A stretch of 64,000 bases of DNA from assembly GCA_030426665.1 (NCBI GenBank), contig JAUHYD010000018.1, positions 1 to 64,000 on the forward strand. The letters run 5' to 3'. This document shows positions 8,942-16,849 of the stretch, piece after piece (positions within the stretch are counted from its first letter, which is position 1; each line of letters starts with the position of its first letter). Origin of the DNA: Bacteroidia bacterium (lineage in GTDB: Bacteria > Bacteroidota > Bacteroidia > Chitinophagales > Chitinophagaceae). The translations under genes and the position numbers were made by a program. Under the pieces are notes generated by a model. It was given only the letters and a program-made list of their open reading frames with translations, was not told the origin of the DNA and ran no database searches.

Positions 8942-9144
8942 ATTTCATAGTTTGATTAAAAATAAAAATTGGCCAATTAGTTTCAAACGGAGCGTGTCAT
9001 ATTTTACGAATATATGTGAATAACCCAATTCGCACTACTCCCTTAATAATGTGATAAATACTATAATTTAGCCAAATGGGTTAGCTCTCAGTGCGAATAG
9101 TGCCAATTTGACTAATGTATGCCATTATAATAAAACCAAAGCAA

Positions 9145-9522
9145 ATGAAGCAAAACGCAATTTCAATTCGTCCATTCATCGGTTCGAAAGATTTCAATTT
9201 GTCTCGAAGTTTTTATCGGGATTGGGGGTTTGTTGAGCTCGTTCTTGAAAATAAGCTCTCTTATTTTGAAAAGGACAACCTAGGCTTTTATCTCCAAGAT
9301 GCATACGTTAAGGATTGGGTAGATAACACAATGGTGTTTATGCAGGTGGCAGATGTTGTTCAATACTGGGAGGAGTTGAGCTCGCTAAATCTATCGAAAA
9401 AATATCCCTGCATAAGACTTGTCCCAACCAGGATTCAACCATGGGGAAAGGTTTGTTATGTACACGACCCCTCGGGTGTTCTATGGCATATTGGGGAATT
9501 TTTTCCAAAAACGGATTTATAG
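9145..9522 (+). CDS. VOC-superfamily (glyoxalase/bleomycin-resistance fold) protein
   Basis: About 125 residues. I chose the ATG at 9145 (MKQNAISIRPFIGS) over an upstream ATG at 9115 because the family fold begins at IRPFIGSKDF. Family marks are SRSFYRDWGFVELVLENKLSYFE, ADVVQYWEEL, and VCYVHDPSGVLWHIGEF, the paired beta-alpha-beta-beta-beta modules. Function within the superfamily (antibiotic binding, lyase or dioxygenase) cannot be told; the metal ligands are not obviously complete. An inverted-repeat-rich stretch (9022-9097) lies upstream. Confidence 0.82.
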   Translation: MKQNAISIRPFIGSKDFNLSRSFYRDWGFVELVLENKLSYFEKDNLGFYLQDAYVKDWVDNTMVFMQVADVVQYWEELSSLNLSKKYPCIRLVPTRIQPWGKVCYVHDPSGVLWHIGEFFPKTDL

Positions 9523-9537
9523 TACTACAATATTGTG

Positions 9538-10095
9538 TTACACATACAAAACACCGCGGAATCCTCTGGCAGCGTAATAAGACTCGGCACCATTGTGATA
9601 CATGAACACATGCTTATATCGTTTATCACAAAAAATTGCACCGCCATGTTTTCGTATTTCAGCCGGCGTTAAAACCCAACTCGACGTCTTGGTGTCGAAA
9701 TCACCGATTTGCTGTAAATGCCTGTATTGTTCCTCTGTCAGTAAATTAATTCCAATTTCGGCTGCTGCGTCAATTGCGTTGCTTTTTGGCTTGTGTTCCT
9801 TTCTTTGCTCCCATGCTTCACGGTCATAACAAAGGCTTCTGCGACCTTTTGGGCTTTCTGTTGAACAATCAAAAAAGACAAATTCGTCCTTTGCCTTGTT
9901 ATACCCAACAACATCAGGTTCTCCTCCTGTTGCTTCCATTTCATTGAGCGTCCATAGTTTTGATGGCTGTGCTTCAAGTTTTGCTTTCACCTCGTCCCAT
10001 ACAATACCTTTATGACGAGCCATGTTCCTTTCAAACCGCTTTTTTAATAAGTCTAGTATTTCTTGTTGCTTTTGTTGTGATATTGCCTTTTTCAT
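9538..10095 (-). CDS. DUF4256 family protein
   Basis: 185 residues matching the DUF4256 pattern: RFERNMARHKGIVWDEV, KLWTLNEMEATGGEPDVVGY, FFDCSTESPKGRRSLCYDRE, NAIDAAAEIGINLLTEEQY and a C-terminal FMYHNGAESYYAARGFRGVL. The family is widespread, has no known activity, and often accompanies DoxX, YdeI and AHSA1 genes in small stress-type operons, as here. It is the last gene of the run starting with the ArsR regulator (21-nt gap to the YdeI gene). Confidence 0.88.
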   Translation of the reverse strand: MKKAISQQKQQEILDLLKKRFERNMARHKGIVWDEVKAKLEAQPSKLWTLNEMEATGGEPDVVGYNKAKDEFVFFDCSTESPKGRRSLCYDREAWEQRKEHKPKSNAIDAAAEIGINLLTEEQYRHLQQIGDFDTKTSSWVLTPAEIRKHGGAIFCDKRYKHVFMYHNGAESYYAARGFRGVLYV

Positions 10096-10116
10096 ATGCG
10101 TTCAGTTTAGTCAAGC

Positions 10117-10698
10117 TTATTTATCATTTAGCCCCAAACCATTCAGAATGTCAGGTATGCATTTGTCAATTCTCGAGACACGGGTTTTCGATTGTTTGGG
10201 AGATGAAAAATGCAGGATATATCCCCTTTGCCGTCCCGGAGTTAGTGATTCAAATGCCGCTTTTAGTGTTGGGTTCTCATCCATCTTGTGCAGCATCTCT
10301 TCAGGAATGGCGTATTCTTTGGTCTTTTTAAGTGTTACTTTCAGTCCTGCTTTTTCTATTTCTATTGCTTCATAGATGTAGGCCTTCAGGGTGGGGGACA
10401 GCTTAGCAATTTCATGAGCACTGGTAAAACGAATCTGGCGGGCAGCCTGCACATTTTCTGTCTGTTGTATCAGAATACCATTGGTGTCCTGCATTAATGC
10501 GCCTTTGAAAAACAAAAAGGCACAATACTCTTTGAATGTGTGTATCAGTACAACGTTACTATTCTGAAAGGTATAGCAAGGGCAGCCCCATTTTAGTTCT
10601 TCTGCCAGCCCGCAATCCAGGGCAATAGCTCTCATTTGTGCCAGTTCTTTCTGCCACCGGGTAGGTTTGCTAAAGTAGAAGTCGACTTTAGGATTCAC
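10117..10698 (-). CDS. YdeI/OmpD-associated-like protein (DUF1801 + OmdA)
   Basis: 193 residues. The N-terminal DUF1801-like region has LAEELKWGCPCYTFQNSNVV and [15 protein letters not shown]; the C-terminal OmdA-like helix is ALTPGRQRGYILHFSSPKQ with a basic KTRVSRIDKC tail, the recognised YdeI arrangement. It is cytoplasmic with no signal peptide; the biochemical role is unknown, although B. subtilis YdeI is linked to stress and antimicrobial peptides. It sits in the ArsR-AHSA1-DoxX-YdeI-DUF4256 operon, a recurrent set in Bacteroidota. Confidence 0.87.
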   Translation of the reverse strand: MNPKVDFYFSKPTRWQKELAQMRAIALDCGLAEELKWGCPCYTFQNSNVVLIHTFKEYCAFLFFKGALMQDTNGILIQQTENVQAARQIRFTSAHEIAKLSPTLKAYIYEAIEIEKAGLKVTLKKTKEYAIPEEMLHKMDENPTLKAAFESLTPGRQRGYILHFSSPKQSKTRVSRIDKCIPDILNGLGLNDK

Positions 10699-10707
10699 TT
10701 TATTTAA

Positions 10708-11088
10708 TTATTTGGATAAAACGATTTTTCTGTCTGTCGGTCTGAAATACCAAGATACGACAGTAAGTGTTAGCAAAAGAACCGAAGGTAATATTTCGCT
10801 TATCGGGTTGCCGGTTGCAATATGCGAAAATACCGCTCCCGACATCGCAAAGAAGAAACCAGCATAGGCCCATTCCTTAAGTAACGGAAATTTGGGAATA
10901 AGGATTGTAATAACTCCCAAAAACTTCCAGATGGCAAGTAGCGTTAAAAGGTAGATAGGGTAGCCTAACTTAGCAATGTTTTCTACTTCATTATCAACTT
11001 TCAGTAATTGCACTATTCCTGTTGATACCATACCCAATGCCAGCCAGCACGTAGCTACCCAATATATTACTTTATCTCTCTTAGGCAT
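10708..11088 (-). CDS. DoxX-like membrane protein
   Basis: 126 residues with four predicted membrane helices (about 8-28, 45-65, 72-92, 97-115) and the DoxX-type opening YWVATCWLALGMVSTGIVQL followed by LGYPIYLLTLLAIWKFLGV. DoxX-like proteins are small inner-membrane proteins tied to redox or thiol stress in some bacteria. Only 7 nt separate it from the AHSA1 gene upstream, so co-transcription is very likely. Confidence 0.87.
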   Translation of the reverse strand: MPKRDKVIYWVATCWLALGMVSTGIVQLLKVDNEVENIAKLGYPIYLLTLLAIWKFLGVITILIPKFPLLKEWAYAGFFFAMSGAVFSHIATGNPISEILPSVLLLTLTVVSWYFRPTDRKIVLSK

Positions 11089-11095
11089 GATTATA

Positions 11096-11560
11096 TTATT
11101 TCAGTTTGCTGGCTATGTCCTGTAATCGGTTGTGTGCCATATTGATACCTTGTGCAAAAGGCAGTTGTAATATTTGATCTCTTAGCGCGACAGACCGATA
11201 TATAACGTGCATGGTTAGTTTACTTCTGGTCTCTGACAAGGGTTCAAATTCGAGAAACTCAAGTTGTGGATCAAAAGGTGTCTGCTCCATTTCAAATGTT
11301 CGGGTGATCTTGCTTTCGGGAACAAATTCATGAATAACGCCGCTGAATATGTGTTTGTTCCCCCTGGGGTCAGTAGTTTCGAAGATGTAGCTACCGTGTT
11401 TTTTATTGTCCAGCTTTATCACTTTTGTTCCCATCCATTGTGCAACAATTTCCGGTGCTTCATAAGCCTTGAATAGCAGCGATAATGGCAGATCAAACTC
11501 TCGTGTTATTGTTATCTCCTGCCGGCCGTCTACAGCGTTGATTCTTGTTTTCTGTTCCAT
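11096..11560 (-). CDS. SRPBCC / AHSA1-like protein
   Basis: 154 residues, AHSA1 branch of the START-like fold: ITITREFDLPLSLLFKAYEA, PEIVAQWMGTKVIKLD and the ending GINMAHNRLQDIASKLK. It begins one base after the ArsR stop and must be translated from the same mRNA. ArsR-AHSA1 pairs are common, and the AHSA1 partner is thought to bind a small hydrophobic ligand. The substrate is unknown. Confidence 0.9.
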   Translation of the reverse strand: MEQKTRINAVDGRQEITITREFDLPLSLLFKAYEAPEIVAQWMGTKVIKLDNKKHGSYIFETTDPRGNKHIFSGVIHEFVPESKITRTFEMEQTPFDPQLEFLEFEPLSETRSKLTMHVIYRSVALRDQILQLPFAQGINMAHNRLQDIASKLK

Positions 11561-11561
11561 G

Positions 11562-11891
11562 TTATTTTGAGTCGTTTTGTTTGTAATTTTTCATAATATC
11601 CTCCAGTTTGTTGAATCTGTCTTCCCACATCGTGCGAAATGGCTCAATAAAATCTGCTATTTCCTTCATCTTTTGTGGGTTCAGGTGATAATAAACCTCC
11701 CTGCCGTTTTGTTCTTGCTTCAGAAGCTCGCATTCGGTGAGTATTTGCAGATGTTTCGATACGGTAGGTCTTGCGGTGTCGAAGTTTGAAGCTATGGCTC
11801 CGGCTGTCATAGATTGGGCAGCTACTAATAGTAGTATGCCTCTTCTCGTTGGATCTGCGATTGCCTGAAATACGTCTCTCCTTAAATTCAT
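11562..11891 (-). CDS. ArsR-family winged-helix repressor
   Basis: 109 residues. The opening [20 protein letters not shown] is the hallmark of the ArsR/SmtB group that pairs with AHSA1 proteins; the recognition helix is in [19 protein letters not shown], followed by the wing [14 protein letters not shown]. The metal-binding CxC of true arsenic sensors is absent, so it probably responds to a non-metal ligand or acts by autorepression. It is first gene of a five-gene operon, and two matching operator sites flank its promoter at 11895-11936. Confidence 0.92.
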   Translation of the reverse strand: MNLRRDVFQAIADPTRRGILLLVAAQSMTAGAIASNFDTARPTVSKHLQILTECELLKQEQNGREVYYHLNPQKMKEIADFIEPFRTMWEDRFNKLEDIMKNYKQNDSK

Positions 11892-11894
11892 TGT

Positions 11895-11940
11895 GTAGCT
11901 ATTTGGCTACAAATATACATGTAGTTACTTGGCTACGCAA
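11895..11940 (-). promoter_or_regulatory. ArsR-operon promoter with two operator copies
   Basis: Two 16-bp near-identical sites lie in direct repeat on the plus strand: GTAGCTATTTGGCTAC (11895-11910) and GTAGTTACTTGGCTAC (11921-11936), each an imperfect palindrome (GTAG...CTAC). Between them on the minus strand lies TATATTTG (11917-11910), a -7 box, with TTG at 11940-11938 exactly 20 nt upstream. This is the best full promoter in the window. A repressor at either site would block transcription, so autorepression is inferred. Confidence 0.75.
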
Positions 11941-12060
11941 ATTTTTAAGTATGAATTAAGTGATTTGTCGTCTATTTTATTGCTTAAATGGAAATCAAAA
12001 TGACAATAATTAAAAATTGCAGTATAGTAGATCTTAGCGATTTCTCCGGATTACATACGA

Positions 12061-12342
12061 CTACTCATAGACATTCGTCACTATTCTTACTGTATTATTG
12101 CCATAGTCTGCAATTAGCAAATTACCGGAATGGTCTATGGCAATACCTCCCGGATTAAAGATTTTTCCTCTTAGTGGTGCATTCCCATCACCGGAATAAC
12201 CCGGCTGCAGAACGCTGCCGGCAACGGTTGTAACGATATTCCTTTTGTCTATTTTTCGGATAACAACATTGCCATTGTCAGAAAAGAAGATATTGTCATC
12301 CTTATCAATGAATATGCCATTACACACTCTATATCTTTTCAA
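12061..12342 (-). pseudogene. Decayed NHL-repeat fragment
   Basis: 93 codons that encode roughly one and a half NHL repeats (NGIFIDKDDNIFFSDNGNVV, IRKIDKRNIVTTVAGS, YSGDGNAP, then PGGIAIDHSGNLLIADYGNN). The intact NHL protein at 19863 carries the same units. Here there is no signal peptide, no sorting domain and only a TTG as start, with an in-frame stop just upstream. It is most likely the remnant of a larger secreted protein. Confidence 0.65.
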
Positions 12343-12399
12343 TCTTCCGATTTAAGAGCAATAATAGCCCTACAGCCCATAAGGGCAATATCAGTAAAG

Positions 12400-12442
12400 A
12401 AAGACGACCAAGGCGAGAAATTACCGTGCCTTGGTCGTCTTT
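12400..12442 (-). terminator. Strong hairpin downstream of the DUF4402 gene
   Basis: AAAGACGACCAAGGC (12400-12414) is perfectly complementary to GCCTTGGTCGTCTTT (12428-12442), a 15-bp stem with a 13-nt loop and A/T ends. It lies about 90 nt past the DUF4402 stop and can act in both directions. Confidence 0.75.
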
Positions 12443-12530
12443 AAAGTTGCCTAAAAAAATACAATGTTTTTTCAGTGTTCGCGTTTCCGGAGGCGTTTCA
12501 CAGTGAAAGGAAAATTATGTTGTGTTGTTA

Positions 12531-13055
12531 TTAGTTGTAGTTAACAGTTACCGGAACACCAGTTGCATTGGTATAAGTTCCTGAAGCCTGACCAGCTGAT
12601 ACGTTAAGGGTAGCACCTACATTCAAAGTTTGTGTACCTGAACCGCTCAGTGTACCTGTAGTAGCGGGAACACTAGTGAAGTTATCAACAGTCATTGTAT
12701 GAGATGCGCCATCAGTGATAGTAGTAGAAGATGGCAAAGTGATTGCGTAAGTGTAGCTCGCTTGTCCTGTTACATCGAAGCTGGCAGCAGAAACAGTTCC
12801 TGTAGTTGCTGGTAGAGTTACACCACCTGCGCCACCAGTGGTACGAGTACCAGCCGGAGCCAGAACAGCAGTACCAGCTATTGTAGCAGAAACGGCTACG
12901 TTACCGAAGTTCATATCTACAGTTTTAGCGATAGAGATAGGAGTGATGATGTTAGCAGAAGCTGAAGCAGTTGCTGTAGCTTGAGCGAAAGAGCTGTTAG
13001 AAAGTCCGATAACAGCGATAGAAGCGATTGCGATTGATTTGAAGATGTTTTTCAT
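12531..13055 (-). CDS. DUF4402 secreted protein, pilin/surface-like
   Basis: 174 residues: signal peptide (about 1-25, ending SSFAQA), then a Ser/Thr/Ala/Gly-rich beta domain with the DUF4402 marks IITPISIAKTVDMNFGNVAV, DVTGQASYTYAITLPSSTTI and a closing G-TYTNATGVPVTVNYN strand. The family consists of small secreted beta proteins, often in tandem in Bacteroidota and Proteobacteria, and has been suggested to be fimbria-like; the role is not established. It appears monocistronic, with its own inverted-repeat upstream region and a strong terminator, which suggests high expression. Confidence 0.85.
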   Translation of the reverse strand: MKNIFKSIAIASIAVIGLSNSSFAQATATASASANIITPISIAKTVDMNFGNVAVSATIAGTAVLAPAGTRTTGGAGGVTLPATTGTVSAASFDVTGQASYTYAITLPSSTTITDGASHTMTVDNFTSVPATTGTLSGSGTQTLNVGATLNVSAGQASGTYTNATGVPVTVNYN

Positions 13056-13109
13056 TTTGTTATGTTTTTAAGTTTGTTTGAATGATTGATTTGCTATATA
13101 TAATACCAA

Positions 13110-13165
13110 CGACGTGCCAATATTGTAACTAATTGAAAATCAATTAATTAATTTTTGGCACGTCG
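13110..13165. repeat. Inverted repeat in the DUF4402 upstream region
   Basis: CGACGTGCCAA (13110-13120) and TTGGCACGTCG (13155-13165) are an 11-bp perfect inverted repeat, with a further palindrome AATTGAAAATCAATT between them. On the minus strand the promoter-proximal arm (TTGGCACGTCG) is followed by TTGGTATTATATATAG. The element may be the operator or part of the promoter; it also could terminate the yigZ transcript, but it has no U-tract. Confidence 0.5.
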
Positions 13166-13258
13166 ATTTTTATTCCGAATTGCGGATGGATATTCCGAAA
13201 AGTGGAAAGTTTTCCGGTGAAATTCAAGTAACTGGATGGAGTAGCGGCTTTTGCCACA

Positions 13259-13861
13259 TCATTTTAGTGTGACACCCTTAATCTCTTCAAGCTTTTTGGT
13301 GTATTCGTCCTTATAGAGGGTTGGTATTCCCGCAGAAACAACACAAAACAGCTGGAGATCCTGTTTGTAAATCGTCGCTTCGCATTGTTTCAGCAGATAT
13401 AGTACTTCGCCCATTACGGGATAATCGAACGAGATTTCATAACGATGTTCTATCCATTTTTCAACCTTGGGAAGGGGAGTAAGGGCTAATGAAGTGGCAG
13501 TCTTGTAGGCATTAATTAGTCCGGGGACACCCAATAGTGTTCCACCAAAGTAACGGACTACAACAACAAGTGTATTGGTTAGCCCCAAGCTATCTATCTG
13601 TCCTAGAATGGGTTTGCCCGCACTTCCGGATGGTTCTCCATTGTCATTAGCCCGAAAGTCAGTACCGTCTATGCCCAGTCGGTACGCATAACAATGGTGT
13701 ACAGCTTTGGGGTGCTCCTTTTTGAGAATTTGTAATTTGTCTTTTACGTCCTGACGGTCTGAAATAGGGTAGGCATATGCCAGAAATTTACTTCCTCGAT
13801 CTCTGAAATCGCCCTGGCCTTCTGTAGCAATAGTGGTGTATTTGTGTTCGTCTGGTGTCAT
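13259..13861 (-). CDS. YigZ / IMPACT family protein
   Basis: 200 residues with the YigZ signature: GSKFLAYAYPISDRQDVKD, HPKAVHHCYAYRLG, DNGEPSGSAGKPILGQID and VVVVRYFGGTLLGVPGLINA, then a C-terminal ferredoxin-like domain. The family is conserved in all domains, and the eukaryotic IMPACT member regulates translation; the bacterial role is unclear. The start ATG overlaps the stop of the thioesterase gene by 4 nt (ATGA), so the two genes are translationally coupled. Confidence 0.93.
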   Translation of the reverse strand: MTPDEHKYTTIATEGQGDFRDRGSKFLAYAYPISDRQDVKDKLQILKKEHPKAVHHCYAYRLGIDGTDFRANDNGEPSGSAGKPILGQIDSLGLTNTLVVVVRYFGGTLLGVPGLINAYKTATSLALTPLPKVEKWIEHRYEISFDYPVMGEVLYLLKQCEATIYKQDLQLFCVVSAGIPTLYKDEYTKKLEEIKGVTLK

Positions 13862-14304
13862 TCGTTTGTTTCCTTCGTCAAAAACTGTTTTAATTCGGCT
13901 GTCATCATTGAAATCCGGCGTTCGCTGTAATCAAAACAAGCCATCCCGGTTTTGGCATGGGCGATGTCTGTAATTTTGCCATTTCTTTCGGTTGATAGGT
14001 GGTATAGCAGATTAAAAGTCTTGCGGGTTACTTCCTCAACAAATATCTTTATCAGTATTTTATCGCCATAAAATGCCTCGCCTTTGTAGGCAATCATTAC
14101 GTCACCCATTATCATGCTGTTTCCACCGGCATTCATTTCGCTGTAGTTGTTGCTCGCCAGCATTTGCATTCTGGCTTCGTGCATTAGTGACAGAATCGCG
14201 TCATTGCCGACGTGATTGCCATAATTAAGGTCACTCACACGAATGGGTATTGTGGTGACAAACCGTGGATTATAATCAGGAAAGAGTATTTTTACGCGCT
14301 CCAT
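13858..14304 (-). CDS. Acyl-CoA thioesterase, hotdog fold
   Basis: 148 residues. Hotdog-fold features: TTIPIRVSDLNYGNHVGNDAI places the conserved Asp/Asn and His of the 4-hydroxybenzoyl-CoA thioesterase type active site near residues 24-32, followed by the long central helix ILSLMHEARMQML and the MGDVMIAYKGEAFYGDKILI strand pair. It hydrolyses an acyl-CoA whose identity is unknown. GGAGG at 14316-14312 (minus) sits properly before the ATG. The start codon is only 17 bp from the divergent FAA-hydrolase start. Confidence 0.85.
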   Translation of the reverse strand: MERVKILFPDYNPRFVTTIPIRVSDLNYGNHVGNDAILSLMHEARMQMLASNNYSEMNAGGNSMIMGDVMIAYKGEAFYGDKILIKIFVEEVTRKTFNLLYHLSTERNGKITDIAHAKTGMACFDYSERRISMMTAELKQFLTKETNE

Positions 14305-14311
14305 AATAAAA

Positions 14312-14316
14312 CCTCC
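14312..14316 (-). promoter_or_regulatory. Shine-Dalgarno for the thioesterase
   Basis: GGAGG on the minus strand lies 7 nt before the ATG at 14304. It fixes the start and occupies almost all of the 17-bp gap between two divergent start codons. Confidence 0.55.
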
Positions 14317-14321
14317 AAAGT

Positions 14322-14933
14322 ATGAAAATTATCTGTGTCGGGCGAAACTATGCTGAACACGCGAAAGAATTGAAGAATGAAGTGCCGAGTGCGCCCGTGC
14401 TATTTATGAAGCCCAAAACTGCAATTTTGCTACCAGGCAAAGCATTTTATTATCCTGAGTTTACAAAGGATTTGCATTATGAGTGCGAATTGGTCGTAAG
14501 AATCAGCAGTAACGGAAAACATATTCAGGAGAAGTTTGCACACAAATATTACGATAGCGTAACGCTTGGTATAGACTTTACAGCGAGAGATTTACAGCAG
14601 GAGCAGAAGAAGAAAGGTCTGCCCTGGGAAATTGCCAAGGCGTTTGACGGCTCGGCTGCGGTCGGGAGTTTTATTCCGTTGAAAGAGGGCATTGACATTA
14701 ATAATATCACCTTTCAGTTAGATAAAAACGGCGAGGCGGTACAAAATGGAAATACTGCAGACATGATATTTACAGTGAACCACCTGATAGCATATATTTC
14801 TACATTCTTCACTCTGAATATAGGTGATTATATATTTACCGGGACACCGGCAGGAGTAGGGCCGGTGCATATCAATGACCGATTAGAGGGACACATGTTC
14901 GGAGAAAAAGTTTTGGATGTTGCCATCCTTTAG
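14322..14933 (+). CDS. Fumarylacetoacetate hydrolase (FAH) family enzyme
   Basis: 203 residues, the short one-domain FAH form: GRNYAEHAKELKNEVP, FMKPKTAILLPG, the metal-binding E-x-E in LHYECELVVRI, DFTARDLQQEQKKKGLPWE, and the closing TGTPAGVGPV. These enzymes cleave or decarboxylate 2,4-dioxo acids or acylpyruvates with Mg2+/Mn2+; acylpyruvase or oxaloacetate decarboxylase activity is possible. It is cytoplasmic. It shares its upstream region with the divergent thioesterase. Confidence 0.92.
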   Translation: MKIICVGRNYAEHAKELKNEVPSAPVLFMKPKTAILLPGKAFYYPEFTKDLHYECELVVRISSNGKHIQEKFAHKYYDSVTLGIDFTARDLQQEQKKKGLPWEIAKAFDGSAAVGSFIPLKEGIDINNITFQLDKNGEAVQNGNTADMIFTVNHLIAYISTFFTLNIGDYIFTGTPAGVGPVHINDRLEGHMFGEKVLDVAIL

Positions 14934-14935
14934 CG

Positions 14936-15379
14936 TTAATGCGTTGGTGCAGTAAATGTACCTATGATGTGTTCCTGCATATAGTGGAGTTCATATTTTC
15001 CTGTGATGAAGGTATTGGTAACAACATCAATAACGACTTTCCCGACTCTCGCTACAATCATCTCCGTCCCATTAGTAAACTGCCCCATATTCACTTTCGT
15101 ATTGCCACCTGTGCCACTATAATCTATTTCGAATGTACCTGGTCTTCCTTTATAGTCCGAAATACTCAAGCTTATTTTCTCTGTTCCATCAGGACTTTTT
15201 CCTGTGATAAACAAAAGCCCGGCATTGCTGGCATCGGTTGTCACATTCGTGGTAGTCCACAGTGAGTCTCCGTTCCATACGGTAGTCATTTCGGTAGGTA
15301 TCGGCGTTCCTTTGTCTTTGTTGCAGGCAGCCATACCGCTTGTCAATATAAGTAGCCCGTATATAAAGTATTTTTTCAT
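14936..15379 (-). CDS. Small lipoprotein of unknown function
   Basis: 147 residues with a lipoprotein signal (LILTSGMAAC, Cys at about 19) and a beta-rich domain of about 125 residues (VTTDASNAGLLFITGKSPDG, IDYSGTGGNTKVNMGQFT). A DUF-type lipocalin or jelly-roll fold is possible. It is the last gene after rimM and trmD (18-nt gap), so it may be carried on their transcript, though its function need not be related. Its stop nearly abuts the FAH gene stop. Confidence 0.75.
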   Translation of the reverse strand: MKKYFIYGLLILTSGMAACNKDKGTPIPTEMTTVWNGDSLWTTTNVTTDASNAGLLFITGKSPDGTEKISLSISDYKGRPGTFEIDYSGTGGNTKVNMGQFTNGTEMIVARVGKVVIDVVTNTFITGKYELHYMQEHIIGTFTAPTH

Positions 15380-15397
15380 GTTATTAGATATTTTTTG

Positions 15398-16078
15398 CTA
15401 TTGTTCGTTCAATAAGTCCGGTCTTCTTTCCTTAGTCCTTTCCAATGATTGCTGGTAACGCCATTCATCAATTTTTTTCGGGTCACCACAAAGTAAAACC
15501 TCCGGTACTTTCCATCCTCTGAAATCTGCCGGACGTGTGTAAACAGGCGGAGCCAACATGTCGTCTTGAAAAGAGTCGAATAGTGCAGACGTTTCGTCAT
15601 TAAGTACTCCGGGCAACAACCTGCCGACGGCATCTACCACCACCGCAGCGCCCAATTCACCACCACTCAGTACATAGTCACCAATCGAAATCTCCATTGT
15701 TACATAATGTTGACGTATTCTATCATCAATTCCTTTGTAATGTCCGCAAATAATTATGATATTTTTTTTGAGCGATAATGAATTAGCCGCCTTTTGATCG
15801 AATAGCTTGCCATCGGGTGTCATAAAGATGACTTCATCATAGTTACGTTCGGCTTTTAGCTTGTCTAAAAGGACAGCGAGCGGTTCCGGCATCATTACCA
15901 TTCCTGCTCCACCTCCAAACTGGTAGTCGTCTACCTGGCCCTGCTTATACGGCGTATGGTCACGCAGGTTGTGTAGTTGTATGTCCAGCAAGCCACGGTC
16001 TTTTGCCCTTTTCATCATGGAGTGGTTAAATGGGCTTTCGAGAAGCTCAGGCAAAACGGTAATGATATCTATTCTCAT
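15398..16078 (-). CDS. trmD: tRNA (guanine37-N1)-methyltransferase
   Basis: 226 residues with the SPOUT trefoil-knot signatures: [40 protein letters not shown], the [12 protein letters not shown] knot loop, [20 protein letters not shown] and the C-terminal [20 protein letters not shown] domain. It transfers the SAM methyl group to G37 of tRNAs reading CNN codons, guarding the reading frame. It lies 20 nt after rimM as in most bacteria, but rpsP is not upstream and rplS is not downstream. Confidence 0.97.
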   Translation of the reverse strand: MRIDIITVLPELLESPFNHSMMKRAKDRGLLDIQLHNLRDHTPYKQGQVDDYQFGGGAGMVMMPEPLAVLLDKLKAERNYDEVIFMTPDGKLFDQKAANSLSLKKNIIIICGHYKGIDDRIRQHYVTMEISIGDYVLSGGELGAAVVVDAVGRLLPGVLNDETSALFDSFQDDMLAPPVYTRPADFRGWKVPEVLLCGDPKKIDEWRYQQSLERTKERRPDLLNEQ

Positions 16079-16098
16079 CTTTTTATTATATAAATTTC

Positions 16099-16605
16099 TT
16101 ATTCATAGACTTCAAGAAGCCCTTCGGGAAGTGATGTAGTTATTGACTTTTTCTTAAAATCTACTTTTTTGATGGTTTCGTCAACCAACGGTATTAATGC
16201 TTCAACTCCCTTGTAGTTTAGAGTGGCAATCCATTGTGCACCCGTCTGCATTACGTCGGCTATTTTCCCTAAGTCACCATAATGCATGTCTGTAATGCTA
16301 AAGCCTATCCAAAGTAACGGCGACTCTTTACTCATTCCCGTCAGTAATGCTTCATCGACATACACATGTCTGGAAACCAAGTGCTTAGCATCTTCTTGTG
16401 AATCAACATCTTCAATAGAAACATGATATTCCTCATTGCTTACCGCCTTGCAATCAGCAACAAAGTAGGGAATAAGACTTCCCTTTTGCATTTCAATCAT
16501 TAGCACATTTCCCTTTGACAGCCAGCTGCTTTTGCCGGCAATGTGCGTCATTATCAGGGTGCCACGAATTCCGTGTGTCGCGACCAATTTTCCAATTCTT
16601 ATCAT
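16099..16605 (-). CDS. rimM: 16S rRNA processing protein RimM
   Basis: 168 residues from the ATG at 16605 ([17 protein letters not shown]), the standard RimM opening. The open frame extends 15 codons further upstream, but a promoter -7 box lies there, so I use the ATG. RimM N-domain ([15 protein letters not shown]) and PRC-barrel ([31 protein letters not shown]) are both present. It assists maturation of the 30S head around S19. It is directly upstream of trmD. Confidence 0.95.
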   Translation of the reverse strand: MIRIGKLVATHGIRGTLIMTHIAGKSSWLSKGNVLMIEMQKGSLIPYFVADCKAVSNEEYHVSIEDVDSQEDAKHLVSRHVYVDEALLTGMSKESPLLWIGFSITDMHYGDLGKIADVMQTGAQWIATLNYKGVEALIPLVDETIKKVDFKKKSITTSLPEGLLEVYE

Positions 16606-16612
16606 GGTGTTG

Positions 16613-16620
16613 CAAAGATA
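16613..16620 (-). promoter_or_regulatory. Promoter -7 box of rimM-trmD
   Basis: TATCTTTG on the minus strand matches TAnnTTTG and ends 7 nt before the rimM ATG, implying a leader of at most a few nucleotides. It also supports the shorter rimM start. Confidence 0.5.
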
Positions 16621-16849
16621 TACTATTACCTTTTTGCTATTGATTTCCACTATAATAATAATCAGGAAAGCATACTAAGTAAATAGTTTGTGTTAAATTT
16701 GTATATATGTTGTTGTTGTTCATTTCTTATTAAGACATCCTTTAACAGATGCTTTGCCAAATAGTTTATGCAAAAAGAGTTGGGGATATATAATTGTATT
16801 AATTTTAGATTATAAGATTGTAGTAATAAACATAAAATACAAACCACAT

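Noticed and set aside
9022-9097. Scattered inverted repeats AACCCA/TGGGTT and TTCGCACT/AGTGCGAA before the VOC gene
   Set aside because: Short and interleaved; could be chance in this AT-rich gap.
13110-13135. A true sigma-54 promoter
   Set aside because: The -12 GC is GT here, and no activator gene is near, so I kept it only as a low-interest note.
16662-16847. 61-codon frame upstream of the response regulator
   Set aside because: Highly AT-rich, low-complexity and opposite to the regulator's leader.
16754-16849. N-terminal extension of the response regulator
   Set aside because: The receiver fold begins at the ATG at 16850 and nothing in the extension is conserved.
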